Source: SHLQ01 sp964610745
GTDB lineage: Bacteria; Actinomycetota; Acidimicrobiia; Acidimicrobiales; SHLQ01
Assembly (NCBI GenBank): GCA_964610745.1
Contig: CAZSYL010000001.1
Coordinates: 1-64,000, forward strand
Direction of reading: 5' to 3'
Length of the DNA: 64,000 nucleotides
Position numbers and translations under genes: made by a program
In this document: piece after piece, positions 8,338 to 17,322 of the stretch
Position numbering within the stretch: the stretch's first letter is position 1
Layout of the letters: the number at the start of each line of letters is the position of its first letter
Notes under the pieces: generated by a model
Databases searched by the model: none
Told to the model about the DNA's origin: nothing
What the model saw: only the letters and a program-made list of their open reading frames with translations

Positions 8338-8670
8338 TTAGCCCTCGACGGCCGCCATGAGTTCTTCGTCGGTTGGAATCTCGACGCCAGGAACGTAGTA
8401 GGTGTAGAGATCGACGATGATCTCTTTCAGACCGGACGAATCGTTCGACGACAGTTCGACCGTCACGACGTTGCCGTTGAGCGACACGCCTGCGACCTTG
8501 CCCGAGTCGAGCAGGCGACGACTCAGCTCGTCAGCTGGACGATCACCAGTAGGCGGCTGTGCTTCGGTAAACCGTTCATGTCCCATACCGGTTAGCGCAC
8601 GATTGAGCACATATCGCACAATCCCAGGCTTGGTCGACGGCTTTTCTACGACGGTTACGAGCTGACCCAT
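8338..8670 (-). CDS. NifU N-terminal (Nfu_N)-like domain protein
   Basis: About 110 residues. The opening (VTVVEKPSTKPGIVRYVLNR), the middle LTGMGHERF, and DSGKVAGVSLNGNVVTVEL resemble the Nfu/NifU N-terminal domain found as a stand-alone protein in actinobacteria. No cysteines are present, so it cannot bind a cluster by itself. A longer in-frame extension upstream is rejected because it runs into the neighbouring membrane-protein gene and lacks domain-like sequence. Its first 16 bases overlap the 3' end of that gene. Confidence 0.7.
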   Translation of the reverse strand: MGQLVTVVEKPSTKPGIVRYVLNRALTGMGHERFTEAQPPTGDRPADELSRRLLDSGKVAGVSLNGNVVTVELSSNDSSGLKEIIVDLYTYYVPGVEIPTDEELMAAVEG

Positions 8671-9095
8671 GCCGAAGATCGTAGCTGCGAATCGCCACGA
8701 GCGGCGTACTCGCGAGCTGCGACAACGCTCAAGATGACCGTCACGGCCCACAACACCGTGTGGACCACCTTGAAGCCAACTTCCCACTCGCTACTCACGA
8801 GGATCGCGATACCTCGAGTGGTGAAGCGCACAACGCCGGCAACGATCAGAACGCCGAGTGCTCGACCGTGCCATGAGAGGTCTCGCTTCAACGAAACTCC
8901 GACAGCGATCGCGGCACCGACCAGGAACAGAGCGACGACCAGTGACGTCACCCGCTCGCTTCCCGTCAGCTCATCATCAATGACGATGTTGCGTACACGA
9001 CTTCCCCAAACACCCACCGTCCAAAGAACGAGCAGAGCTCGACCGATCCAACGAGGCACTCCGCTGTCGGCACTTCGGCTGGTGATGGCGCTCAC
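8655..9095 (-). CDS. Small integral membrane protein
   Basis: About 146 residues with four predicted membrane helices (near residues 15-30, 48-65, 78-95 and 110-128) and a polar C-terminus. Family not recognised. The GTG start at 9095 overlaps the TGA of RNase HII (GTGA), which decides the start; a much longer upstream in-frame extension would overlap rnhB almost fully. It belongs to a tightly packed minus-strand operon. Confidence 0.7.
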   Translation of the reverse strand: MSAITSRSADSGVPRWIGRALLVLWTVGVWGSRVRNIVIDDELTGSERVTSLVVALFLVGAAIAVGVSLKRDLSWHGRALGVLIVAGVVRFTTRGIAILVSSEWEVGFKVVHTVLWAVTVILSVVAAREYAARGDSQLRSSAWVSS

Positions 9096-9808
9096 AGAAA
9101 GAGCGTACCTTGGCCATCGTCTGGGACGTAGCGCGACAGGCCGCGCCACTCCAATGCGTCCATAAATGCCCAGCTCTTTCGATGAAGGGTTGACGGACCG
9201 AGTATCTGCAGTGCGGAGCGATGACGATGACAGGGGTAGCCCTTGTTCTCTGCGAACCAATACCCGGGATATTCATCGTCGAGCGCCCGCATCATGCGAT
9301 CACGAGTCACCTTTGCCAGGATGCTGGCCGCAGCGATCGAGAGACTCTCGCGCTCACCGCGCACGATCGTGGTCGCTCGGCCTCCCCCAACGAAGTCCCA
9401 TTTCCCGTCGAGAAGTGCGACCTCGACCTGAGCTCCACCAATTTGCGGACTCAGCGCGTCGAGGCACCTGCGAGCCGCGAGGCGCTGCGCATCGGACATA
9501 CCCAGATCATCACACTCGGCGGGGCTCGCGTGACCAACGGCCCACGCATCACACCAGTCGGCAATCCGGTCGAAGAGCTCTTCGCGCTCTTGTGCGCTCA
9601 GCATCTTTGAGTCGCGTACCTTGTAGATCCGTCGATCCTTGGGGACGATCGCAGCTCCTACGGTCAATGGCCCTGCCCAGGAACCTTTGCCGACCTCGTC
9701 AAGTCCTGCCACGAACTCGACGCCAGCGTCCCAGTGGGAGCGTTCGTGGCGCAGGCCCGGCGATGACTTCTTGAGAGACTTGCGCAGTTGACGCACAGAA
9801 CCACTCAA
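9092..9808 (-). CDS. rnhB: Ribonuclease HII
   Basis: Removes ribonucleotides from DNA and RNA of RNA-DNA hybrids. The catalytic Asp-Glu pair is in GLDEVGKGSWAGPL (residues 37-38), further acids are in LLDGKWD, and the family block SIAAASILAKVTRDRMM is intact, followed by YPGYWFAENKGYP. The length of 238 residues is normal. The start appears to be TTG, overlapping the upstream TGA (TTGA); a start a few codons later cannot be excluded. It lies between an unknown 610-residue gene and a small membrane protein. Confidence 0.93.
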   Translation of the reverse strand: MSGSVRQLRKSLKKSSPGLRHERSHWDAGVEFVAGLDEVGKGSWAGPLTVGAAIVPKDRRIYKVRDSKMLSAQEREELFDRIADWCDAWAVGHASPAECDDLGMSDAQRLAARRCLDALSPQIGGAQVEVALLDGKWDFVGGGRATTIVRGERESLSIAAASILAKVTRDRMMRALDDEYPGYWFAENKGYPCHRHRSALQILGPSTLHRKSWAFMDALEWRGLSRYVPDDGQGTLFL

Positions 9809-11637
9809 AGAAGTGACCTCGATGACTTGGCAGCACCCGACTCGGCCTCACGCTGGCGGATCAACTCGGTCGGTGGTTCGAGCAAAGCCTCGCCAGATCG
9901 CTCAGATGTCGAGAACGTGGGGTCGATTCTCGTGCAGCGCAGGTTGAATTCCAAGGCTGGTTGCCCGCTGGCCGGTCCAACAAACTCCCACAGCAGCGCC
10001 GCACGCTCGCCGTGCCAGCGCATTGCCACCGAAAGCCGACCTCCCATCGTGGGCACATTAGTAAACGACATCTTCTGTCCCAGCCAACGCGCCGAGGCTC
10101 CCGGAAAGACGTCGACCTCGCTGTCCTCAGGAGAAACTCTCGGACGCTCGATAAGACTCCATGAAACAAGACCCAGGAGCAGTGACGCTCGTGCGTGCGG
10201 ACTATCGCCGCAGCCATTGCGTGACCAGCTCCACGTTGATCCAGCGAGCGAGCGGATCGGCACCAGGGGTTCGTATGCGCTGGCCGTGACCGCGGATGCT
10301 GCCATAGCCAGACCGACAAAGTCTGCATCAGCTCTCGTCTTCTGTAAGCGCTCCTCGAGCAATGCTGCGCTCTCATCGGCCAGACCAAAGCCATGACGCA
10401 AGTACGTCAGACCATCGGCGGGGTTCGACATGACACCGTCGATTGCAGCCGCATCGGCAGCGGCGGCCGACCCGTGGGCAGCTTCGACCGCCCGAACGAG
10501 CGGCACGATCAGGTTGGGGGTGCGGGACTTGGACAGCGACCAGCCAGCAACGGCGGCGACAGCGTCCGAGCGAAGCGACAACACCTCCCTGCCTTCTTCA
10601 GAGTTCACGATCGCGCCGCACACCGCGGCGACTTCCGGCCAGCGGTCGCGGTCGATTCGGCCTTCGGCCACGTCGGAAAGAAGCGAATCCGCCACGTGCG
10701 CTGCAGCCCAGTCAAACCCCACCCGACTGAGTGCAACTGCACGGATCGAATCGTCCGCACGCTCAAAAGACCGGTCGCCCAGTGGTCGACCCGTGGTCAC
10801 GGTCGACCCGACCAGGCTGGAGATCAGAGAGGTCGGTAGATGCTGCGGCCACCCGGGCAGATCCAAGTCAGGCGTCGCCCGAAGGTGCGCCTTCCAACCC
10901 GCCTGAACCGTGTCGAGAGGCGCTGCTGCAACCGTAACTTCTTCGCGTCCCTCGAGGATTTCGACTTGGCGCGTCGCTCCACGAGTCAGCGGCAAGATAG
11001 CCGCAATCGACGCTCGACCCGCATCATTCGAAATCTCAGAAGTCCCGGAAATCTCTGCTCGATCGAGAGCCAGCTGGTCGAGCAGCACGGAGTCGTCTTC
11101 TCCATCGTCGACAGCGCTCACGACCGCTCCGGGGACCCGCCCAAGCTCGATCAAGGGCAGGCGATCAATAACAACCAACGACCCCGCCACGCGAGCAGAG
11201 GCGATCTGTCCGGCAGCGATCAGGCCCCTTGGGCGCACCACGACCGCAATCACAACCGACACGTTCGTCTCGTTGGCCAACTCGACGATGACCCGTCCCT
11301 GCCCATCCCCCGACTCATCAGCCCAAGCGGTCTGAACAACATCACCGTCGTCGAGTTTCTGGCGGGTTTCAAGAATCGGAAGTCCACCAACCCGGGTCTG
11401 ACGAAGACCGTCCCCAGAACCACCGCGGATCCAGCGTTCGCCGTGACCGAACCAGATCTCCACCGACACCGGCCGAGACCGCGGATACACCACTCCGGAA
11501 CCGTCGACGTCCGCGACCGGTCCGGATTGCAGCGTGCTGAGCGTGTTCCAGGAACGATCGGCAATCTTTGGTTGGTCCGTATCGTTCGTGGCCGCAGCAG
11601 TTGTGGGGCGACGAAGGAGTTGGCGAAGAGGCCTCAT
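9805..11637 (-). CDS. Large protein of unknown function
   Basis: About 610 residues, with no signal peptide or membrane segment. The N-terminal half is beta-rich with repeated Val/Ile strands, and the C-terminal half is helical (Ala/Leu-rich, residues about 330-500). The last 120 residues contain GGRLSVAMRWHGERAALLWE, similar to a C-terminal sheet seen in some helical-barrel glycosidase-like proteins, so a carbohydrate-related role is possible but weakly supported. I chose the ATG at 11637 because the in-frame start at 11676 overlaps the divergent cofC gene. The stop is coupled to rnhB. Confidence 0.7.
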   Translation of the reverse strand: MRPLRQLLRRPTTAAATNDTDQPKIADRSWNTLSTLQSGPVADVDGSGVVYPRSRPVSVEIWFGHGERWIRGGSGDGLRQTRVGGLPILETRQKLDDGDVVQTAWADESGDGQGRVIVELANETNVSVVIAVVVRPRGLIAAGQIASARVAGSLVVIDRLPLIELGRVPGAVVSAVDDGEDDSVLLDQLALDRAEISGTSEISNDAGRASIAAILPLTRGATRQVEILEGREEVTVAAAPLDTVQAGWKAHLRATPDLDLPGWPQHLPTSLISSLVGSTVTTGRPLGDRSFERADDSIRAVALSRVGFDWAAAHVADSLLSDVAEGRIDRDRWPEVAAVCGAIVNSEEGREVLSLRSDAVAAVAGWSLSKSRTPNLIVPLVRAVEAAHGSAAAADAAAIDGVMSNPADGLTYLRHGFGLADESAALLEERLQKTRADADFVGLAMAASAVTASAYEPLVPIRSLAGSTWSWSRNGCGDSPHARASLLLGLVSWSLIERPRVSPEDSEVDVFPGASARWLGQKMSFTNVPTMGGRLSVAMRWHGERAALLWEFVGPASGQPALEFNLRCTRIDPTFSTSERSGEALLEPPTELIRQREAESGAAKSSRSLL

Positions 11638-11661
11638 GATCCGGAACCCTAGACTCGTCGG

Positions 11662-12261
11662 ATGCACGTTCCGCACTCGGATACCGGTGACGTTGGTCGA
11701 GCAGCCGTTCTCATCCCGTTGCGTTCACTCGCTTCGGGAAAGGCACGCCTTGCTGATGTACTCGACGCACGACAGCGTTCAGAACTCATCGAACAGATGG
11801 CCAACAAGGTCGTCGAAGCGGCACATGACCTCGATGTTCTCGTCGTTCACGACGATCCGGAGGTCGCGCAATGGGCAACCCAGCTCGGCAAGACTCACCT
11901 ACGCCCCGAACAGCCGGGGCTTAATGTCGCTATCACCGCCGGCCGCGATCACCTTCGATCCAGTGGATACGAACGAGTAATCGTGGCTCATGCTGATCTG
12001 CCACACGCGGTCGATCTTCGGGTGATGCTGACCACCTCACCGGTATCGATCGCGCCAGACCGGCACCGCGACGGCACGAACGTACTCTGCGTGCCGGCCG
12101 CCGCCGATTTCGAATTCGCGTATGGGCCGGACTCGTTTCAACATCACCTCCGCGAGACACGCCGCCTCGGCTATGAACCCCACATCGTCGATGATGCCGG
12201 TTTAGCGTGGGATGTCGATCACCCCGACGATCTCGACAATTCCCCAGAGAATCAGACCTGA
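11662..12261 (+). CDS. cofC: 2-phospho-L-lactate (or phosphoenolpyruvate) guanylyltransferase
   Basis: Activates phospholactate or PEP with GTP in coenzyme F420 synthesis. The N-terminus VLIPLRSLASGKARLADVL fits the CofC nucleotide-binding loop, LDVLVVHDD is the following strand, and VIVAHADLPHA is the metal-binding D-L-P motif. The C-terminus (GLAWDVDHPDDL) has the family's D-x-D-x-P-x-DL ending. The length of 199 residues is normal. It is divergent from the unknown 610-residue gene and 16 bases upstream of a PIG-L deacetylase. No other F420 gene is in the window. Confidence 0.85.
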   Translation: MHVPHSDTGDVGRAAVLIPLRSLASGKARLADVLDARQRSELIEQMANKVVEAAHDLDVLVVHDDPEVAQWATQLGKTHLRPEQPGLNVAITAGRDHLRSSGYERVIVAHADLPHAVDLRVMLTTSPVSIAPDRHRDGTNVLCVPAAADFEFAYGPDSFQHHLRETRRLGYEPHIVDDAGLAWDVDHPDDLDNSPENQT

Positions 12262-12277
12262 CGAGAGGCATTCACGA

Positions 12278-13003
12278 ATGGCGACTACAGACCTGCCAAC
12301 TCCAACGAGCGCGTTGGCGATCGCTGCGCACCCCGACGACATCGAATTCGAGTGTGGGGCGACGCTCGCCAAATGGGCAGCGGCGGGATGTGTGGTCCAC
12401 CACCTCATCTGTACCGATGGTTCAAAGGGTACGTGGGACGAGAATGCCGACACCGTCGCACTCGTCGACATTCGAATGGACGAACAACGCGAGGCCGCTC
12501 GACGCCTTGGCGCCACAGGTACTGTCAACTTTCTGGGCGCGGTCGACGGCGAGCTCACCGCAGACCTGGACATGCGGCGCGAGGTCGCCCGGGTGATACG
12601 CGAAACGACGCCCGACATCGTCCTCGGGCACGATCCGTGGAAGCGCTGGCGCCTACACCCCGATCACCGAAACGCGGGCTTCCTAGCGGTAGAAGGCATC
12701 GTTGCTGCCCGAGACCCGTTCTTCTTTCCCGAACTCAACCTTGAGCGTCACCGACCCGACGCGCTGCTGCTCTTCGAGAGCGAGGAGCCCGATCATGTTG
12801 AAAACGTCGTTGGATTCACCGAGCCGAAAGTTCGAGCCCTTCTCGCACACGAAAGCCAGTTCGAGACGACCATGATCATCACCGACAACCCCGACAGCGA
12901 AACTGCAGAATTCCAACAACGCGAACTCGATCAAATGCGTGAAATGGCCAGCGCTCATGATTTCGAGTTCGGCGAGGCCTACCACCTGATCTCCGACCTC
13001 TGA
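12278..13003 (+). CDS. PIG-L/LmbE family deacetylase
   Basis: Zinc-dependent N-deacetylase of the family that includes MshB and Mca of mycothiol metabolism. The metal motif AAHPDDIEFECG is at residues 16-27 and the second motif HPDHRNAG is near residue 128. The length of 241 residues is typical. The ATG chosen comes directly before the domain; an upstream in-frame ATG would overlap cofC. A mycothiol-related substrate is possible given the actinobacterial setting, but PIG-L proteins have many substrates. Confidence 0.85.
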   Translation: MATTDLPTPTSALAIAAHPDDIEFECGATLAKWAAAGCVVHHLICTDGSKGTWDENADTVALVDIRMDEQREAARRLGATGTVNFLGAVDGELTADLDMRREVARVIRETTPDIVLGHDPWKRWRLHPDHRNAGFLAVEGIVAARDPFFFPELNLERHRPDALLLFESEEPDHVENVVGFTEPKVRALLAHESQFETTMIITDNPDSETAEFQQRELDQMREMASAHDFEFGEAYHLISDL

Positions 13004-13065
13004 TCTCCGGTCTCTGGTCCTTGGTTGGTGCCTCGCATCGACCCGAACAAAACCTCGAAACGCGA

Positions 13066-13098
13066 AAGAACCCCGGACTCTGCGAGTCCGGGGTTCTT
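13066..13098. terminator. Strong hairpin between convergent genes
   Basis: AAGAACCCCGGACTC, a TGC loop, then the perfect 15-bp complement. It stands 60 bases after the PIG-L stop and about 90 bases before the 3' end of the convergent channel gene. The T content after the stem is modest (TTCTTG), but the stem itself carries a terminal AAGAA/TTCTT. Confidence 0.75.
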
Positions 13099-13186
13099 GT
13101 CAATGGCCTTTTCTCGCGCTGTGCCTCTTCTAGAGCTGTCCTTTTCTAGTGTTGCCCTAATTAGCGACAGGCTGTTTCACAGAGGA

Positions 13187-13870
13187 TTAAACCTGTGGGC
13201 TCTTGCCACCGTCGAGTGCGTCGTAAACCCGTGGCCAGAAGCGGTCACGTGCTGCCCAGATGCCACCGATGCCGAACTTGATGACCAGGATGGCTGCGAG
13301 GCCGGTGGTCAGCGCTGTCCAGAGCTGGTCGATGATGTCTGCGCCGAAGCCAAGCTGATCGATTGCTGCGAAGCTACCGAAGACCCAAATCGCTCCGATG
13401 ATCACCTTGAGCAGAGTGTCGCCGGCGGTGATGTTTGCCATCGTTGGAGTGAGTACACCGCGAACGAAGTTGGCCGCTGCGCCGGTGATGACGATCAGGA
13501 CGATTGCGATGAGCACGTTCGGAATCCAGGCGACGAGCTGGTTGATCAGGCTCTCGATGGACTCGATGCCAAGGGCGCTTACCGCAAGCTGGATGAAGAC
13601 CAGCATGATGATCCAGCCAACGATCTTCGCAAGGAGAAGAGCTGAATCGGGGAAGCCGCCACGCTCTACCACGGCGCCGAGGCCGCTCTTGTCAATAACC
13701 GCGTCGAACTTGACTGCCTTGAGGAACTTGTGAGCAAGCTTGACAACTATGCCAGCCACGATCTTGCCGATGAAGTACAGGATCAGCGCACCAACAAGGC
13801 GCGGTAGGAACTCAAGGAATATTCCAACGGTGTCCGCTAGGGAATCTACAATGTCGTCAATAAAATTCAT
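13187..13870 (-). CDS. MscS-related conserved-TM-helix membrane protein
   Basis: About 227 residues with five hydrophobic helices. The repeated pattern, a helix ending in a loop with Gly/Asn then another helix (LLLAKIVGWIIMLVFIQLAV and WIPNVLIAIVLIVITGAAAN), resembles the conserved TM helix family found in small mechanosensitive-channel relatives. The MscS beta domain is absent. The ATG at 13870 follows a good GGAGG ribosome site. It is read away from the sigma-factor gene. Confidence 0.75.
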   Translation of the reverse strand: MNFIDDIVDSLADTVGIFLEFLPRLVGALILYFIGKIVAGIVVKLAHKFLKAVKFDAVIDKSGLGAVVERGGFPDSALLLAKIVGWIIMLVFIQLAVSALGIESIESLINQLVAWIPNVLIAIVLIVITGAAANFVRGVLTPTMANITAGDTLLKVIIGAIWVFGSFAAIDQLGFGADIIDQLWTALTTGLAAILVIKFGIGGIWAARDRFWPRVYDALDGGKSPQV

Positions 13871-14239
13871 TTTTGGTGTTGCCTCCACAGCATCATTTGT
13901 CAGGTGACGTAGGGACGCAACGCTCGCAACAAAAGTCGCGCCCACGACCCGTTTTTATTCCGCGCTGTGGCTCTTGCTGACAGAGACCGCGTTTTTCTAT
14001 CCAGTATTCCGCGACAAAGTACCTCCCTGAGAGGTCATCACTACATGGTCGCAACAACGTCGCCCGTCTTGCTACGCGGCACTGGACTGAACACTTCATC
14101 TCTTGATGCAGTACGTTCTGGCCGGAGTGTCAACGGCAACGTGTGCGTCGTAGCGACCACAGCACCCAACAGATTTGCGGACTCCATCAATGGCGCTGGC
14201 TTCCGTGAAATCGACCTACGAGGACACGACAAGCAAACC
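13871..14239. other. Divergent intergenic region between channel and sigma-factor genes
   Basis: About 370 bases that hold the ribosome site of the channel gene (GGAGG) and presumably promoters for both directions. A plus-strand frame is open from 13967 into the sigma factor, with an ATG at 14045, but the translated stretch has no domain-like character, so I do not extend the sigma gene into it. No RNA gene or repeat is recognised. Confidence 0.5.
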
Positions 14240-14755
14240 ATGACACAGACCGAGGCTTCACCTGAACAATTGCTCGATGAGCTCGTTCGTGAACACCTGG
14301 ACTCTGTCTACAGGGTTGCGTTTTCAGTGGTGAGAGATTCGGCTCTGGCCGAAGATGTCGCCCAAGATGCGATTCTGAAGGCATGGCGAGCACTCCCCAC
14401 CTTTCGCGGGGACTCCTCGTTGAGGTCATGGGTGCTGAGAATCACACACAACACTGCAATCTCAACACTTCGGAAGCGCCGGGAAGAACTCCGTGACCCG
14501 GCCCTGCTTCCTGAGCAAGAAAGTCAGTCAAGCACGGAAGCTGAGGCGGTACAGCATCTCTCGATCGAAGCGTTCGAAGAAGCGCTCAACCAACTAGACG
14601 AGCTCTCCCGGTCGATCGTGGTCCTTCGAGAAGTTGAAGGACTCACCTACGAAGAAATCGCCGACCTTGTCGGTGTACCCCTACCCACCGTCAAGACGCG
14701 GCTCCTTCGAGGTCGTCGGGTTCTGGCATCGGCACTTTCAGATTGGAAGCCGTGA
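14240..14755 (+). CDS. ECF-type RNA polymerase sigma factor
   Basis: About 171 residues with both ECF domains. Region 2 has HLDSVYRVAFSVVRDSALAE, AEDVAQDAILKAWRAL and the -10-recognition stretch SSLRSWVLRITHNTA. Region 4 has LSRSIVVLREVEGLTYEEIA and the helix-turn-helix VPLPTVKTRLLRGRRVL. Its TGA stop overlaps the ATG of the following zinc-finger anti-sigma gene (TGATG), a typical sigma/anti-sigma pair. Two channel-like genes flank the pair, which hints at an osmotic or envelope stress signal. Confidence 0.92.
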   Translation: MTQTEASPEQLLDELVREHLDSVYRVAFSVVRDSALAEDVAQDAILKAWRALPTFRGDSSLRSWVLRITHNTAISTLRKRREELRDPALLPEQESQSSTEAEAVQHLSIEAFEEALNQLDELSRSIVVLREVEGLTYEEIADLVGVPLPTVKTRLLRGRRVLASALSDWKP

Positions 14756-15084
14756 TGGCGCGACACCTCAGCACCAAACAGCTCACCTCCTGGTTGAACG
14801 GCGAGACAGACCAGTCCGAGCATGATGGACATCTCGATTCCTGCAGCATTTGTGCTGCACGCCTTGAGGAGATCAATCTCGACAACGTCGAAGCGATCAG
14901 CGCGGAGTTCCGCCCTGCATTGCTGACCTTGCTGCAACCGCCAGCCGATCTGCACGACCGCATCAGCGAGCGCATCGCTGAACGATTGCAAGCTCGCGAC
15001 GACGCAAGCCTCTTTGGTTCACTCCTCGGTGTTCCCGTAGAGACATCTCAGCTGATCATCGAGCCAAACATCCCCGAGGATTAG
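14755..15084 (+). CDS. Zinc-finger (ZAS) anti-sigma factor, soluble
   Basis: A 109-residue protein with the ZAS signature H-x3-C-x2-C (His26, Cys30, Cys33). No membrane segment is visible, so it resembles the soluble RsrA class rather than the membrane-anchored class. The rest is helical and acidic. It is coupled to the sigma gene by a one-base overlap and should bind and silence that factor; redox control through the cysteines is possible. Confidence 0.85.
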   Translation: MARHLSTKQLTSWLNGETDQSEHDGHLDSCSICAARLEEINLDNVEAISAEFRPALLTLLQPPADLHDRISERIAERLQARDDASLFGSLLGVPVETSQLIIEPNIPED

Positions 15085-15144
15085 TCCTCCGCTTCGGCAC
15101 CGCCTATCGTGCTTTCATCCTCATAAAGCGGTGAGAGGCAAGTT

Positions 15145-15939
15145 GTGGTGTTTCAGTTTCATAGCGTCTTCGCTCAAAGCGGGACGACGAGCGCGCTCAT
15201 AGCCCTTGGCCTCATCGCGGGCGGATTCGTCCTCGGGTCTATCGCTGCCGCAATTTCTCGGAAAATCGCCAGCAAAGAAACTCAACCCGAGGTCATCAAG
15301 ACCTCAGCGAGTTCGATCGCCACACTCGCATTCTCGATCATTCTGATCATCTCGTTGATCATTGCGCTCGGAGTGATCAACTCCAGCGCTCTCGATCAGC
15401 TCCTGACCGATGTCGCGTTGTTCCTTCCTCGCGTAATTTCCGCGGCGATCGTGCTCATCGTTGCCAACATCACCGGCAACCTCGTGGAAGTCGGCGTGGC
15501 ACGAAGCCTCGGGCACGTGAGTGCAACAATGCGCCAGCGCGTTCCCAGCATGGTCAAGACCTTGATCATGGGGTTCGCGGTCGTGATTGCAGCGAATCAG
15601 CTTGGCATTGATACGTCCATCGTGTTGATCGCTGTCGGAGCAATCTTTTTCGGTGTTGCACTCGCATCGGCCATCCTTGCTGGGCTCGGTGGCCGTCCAG
15701 TCGCCGAAGAAGTGGCCGCTGGACGGGCGATCCGGCGCGAAATCAAGGTCGGCGATACCGTACGGGTTGGTCATGTCGAAGGCGATGTCACCGCAATCGG
15801 GTCGACATCCACTCAGATCACGAGCGCACAACGGATTACTCTCGTTCCCAACACCGAGATGCTCGGGCAATGGGTCGAAGTGGTGCAAGATCAGCCGCTG
15901 ATTCAACTGGCGCCCGAGGCGACCGACGAGAGCGAATAA
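15145..15939 (+). CDS. MscS-type small mechanosensitive channel homologue
   Basis: 264 residues. Four or five membrane helices are followed by a short MscS-like beta domain: IKVGDTVRVGHVEGDVTAIG, then STQITSAQRITLVPN, which matches the family's channel-lining to beta-domain transition. The C-terminal alpha/beta domain is missing, so it is a short form. A GAGAGG ribosome site precedes the GTG start. It lies 60 bases after the anti-sigma gene on the same strand and may be part of that regulon. Confidence 0.82.
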   Translation: MVFQFHSVFAQSGTTSALIALGLIAGGFVLGSIAAAISRKIASKETQPEVIKTSASSIATLAFSIILIISLIIALGVINSSALDQLLTDVALFLPRVISAAIVLIVANITGNLVEVGVARSLGHVSATMRQRVPSMVKTLIMGFAVVIAANQLGIDTSIVLIAVGAIFFGVALASAILAGLGGRPVAEEVAAGRAIRREIKVGDTVRVGHVEGDVTAIGSTSTQITSAQRITLVPNTEMLGQWVEVVQDQPLIQLAPEATDESE

Positions 15940-16047
15940 GGCTCCCCTCACATACGTCTGCGCCTGAGAAATCACTCCACGATGCCTTAATCGGGCGCTG
16001 TCTCTACCGATCTGTAACGAGCAGGCCTGTAGGAGACGATTTCGCAC

Positions 16048-16944
16048 ATGGCGATCAGCCCAGACGAACTACGAAAAAAGACCTTTGCGGTTGTGCCCAA
16101 GGGCTACGACCGTCCGGAGGTGAATCGATACCTCGGCGCGATCGCCGACGAGCTGCAGAAGTTCAACAGCGGATCCGGCGCTACCACTCCAGATAACACG
16201 TCGGCGCAAACTGGCGACGACGCCAACTCTGAGCAAGCAGAGCCGAGTAACGCCGCCGATGAAGGCCGTCCGGCTGAAGCCACACCACGGACCGATCGGG
16301 CACCAAGCGACGACTTCGATCGCGTCGGCAATGAGATTTCTCTCATGCTTCGTCAAGCGCAGGAAAGCGCAATCAAGATCCGCGACGACGCCGAGATCGA
16401 GGCTCGGACCCTCGTCGACCAGGTTCGCCTCGACATCGAAGCAGACCGCGTCGCCCACGAACAGGCCGCCGCCGAACTGATCAGTCGCACCGAAGAGCGG
16501 GCGTCGGAAATTCGCAGCGCTGCCGAGACCTACGCTCAACAAACCCGAGCAGATGCTGACCAGTTCGCCGAATCACGTCGCTCTGGGGTTGAGGCGGAAC
16601 TCACCGACTCGATCTCTGAGGCCGAGGCCACCCGCCAGCTCACCGCTGAACACCTCGCCTCTGCAAACAGCGAAGCCGAAGCACGAATAGCCGAAGCGAA
16701 GACACGAGCGAGTGAAATCGTTGCGCACGCCGAGCAGGACGCTCAAGCCCGCAGCGATCAGATGCTCGGTCAGGCGCGAGGATCGCTCCAGAACCTCATC
16801 GAAGCCGAGACGCGCACACGTCACGACCTCGAACAAGCGCGTCAAGGCATCAAGGACGTCTTGAATCAGTTGAGCATCGCTGAACTCGACAACAATGTCA
16901 CCGCTGGTTACGCCGCCGAACAGAGCTCAGGGCAGGAAAGCTAG
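16048..16944 (+). CDS. DivIVA-domain protein
   Basis: 298 residues. The N-terminal DivIVA lipid-binding motif is seen (PDELRKKTFAVVPKGYDRPE, then VNRYLGAIADEL). It is followed by an acidic low-complexity linker (residues about 48-90) and a very long Ala/Glu/Arg-rich coiled coil to the C-terminus. DivIVA/Wag31-type proteins sit at curved membranes and organise polar growth or division. An AGGAG ribosome site precedes the ATG. The stop overlaps that of the convergent DUF952 gene through a shared CTAG. Confidence 0.85.
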   Translation: MAISPDELRKKTFAVVPKGYDRPEVNRYLGAIADELQKFNSGSGATTPDNTSAQTGDDANSEQAEPSNAADEGRPAEATPRTDRAPSDDFDRVGNEISLMLRQAQESAIKIRDDAEIEARTLVDQVRLDIEADRVAHEQAAAELISRTEERASEIRSAAETYAQQTRADADQFAESRRSGVEAELTDSISEAEATRQLTAEHLASANSEAEARIAEAKTRASEIVAHAEQDAQARSDQMLGQARGSLQNLIEAETRTRHDLEQARQGIKDVLNQLSIAELDNNVTAGYAAEQSSGQES

Positions 16945-17285
16945 GTCAACTGTTCGGGGAGCTCGAAGCTTCCATCAGCGGTGCACGGAAAGTCGACACG
17001 ATCAACCACCGCGTCAATGTTCAGCGATCCGTAGAGGTGAGGAAAGAGTTCAGACTCGCCGTGCGAGCCCGGCTCAAAGACGACCTCAGCATCGACACGT
17101 TCGGGATCGATAACGAGCAGCTCCAGATCACTCCGCCCGTTGTACAGCAGATTTGCTGGCCGCAGTATTTGCTCGTTGGTCGACAGGTGGATGAATCCTT
17201 CGACATCGAAACCCGCAGGACGATACTCTCCCGCTCTTTCAGCTTCGATCCAGTCTTGCTTAGCAATGATGTGAAACAGCACCAC
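16941..17285 (-). CDS. DUF952 family protein
   Basis: 114 residues matching the DUF952 pattern: IIAKQDWIEAERAGEYRP at the start, GFIHLSTNEQILRPAN, then LLVIDPERVDAEVVFE and LFPHLYGSLNIDAV. The biochemical role of the family is not established. The His in FIHLS and the C-terminal PHLYG motif are the conserved positions. Starts divergently to nothing nearby; its 5' end is 37 bases from the 3' end of the citrate synthase gene. Confidence 0.85.
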   Translation of the reverse strand: MVLFHIIAKQDWIEAERAGEYRPAGFDVEGFIHLSTNEQILRPANLLYNGRSDLELLVIDPERVDAEVVFEPGSHGESELFPHLYGSLNIDAVVDRVDFPCTADGSFELPEQLT

Positions 17286-17322
17286 ACCAGACTATGGCGC
17301 TCCGAAGATGGCCTTCGCCGAG

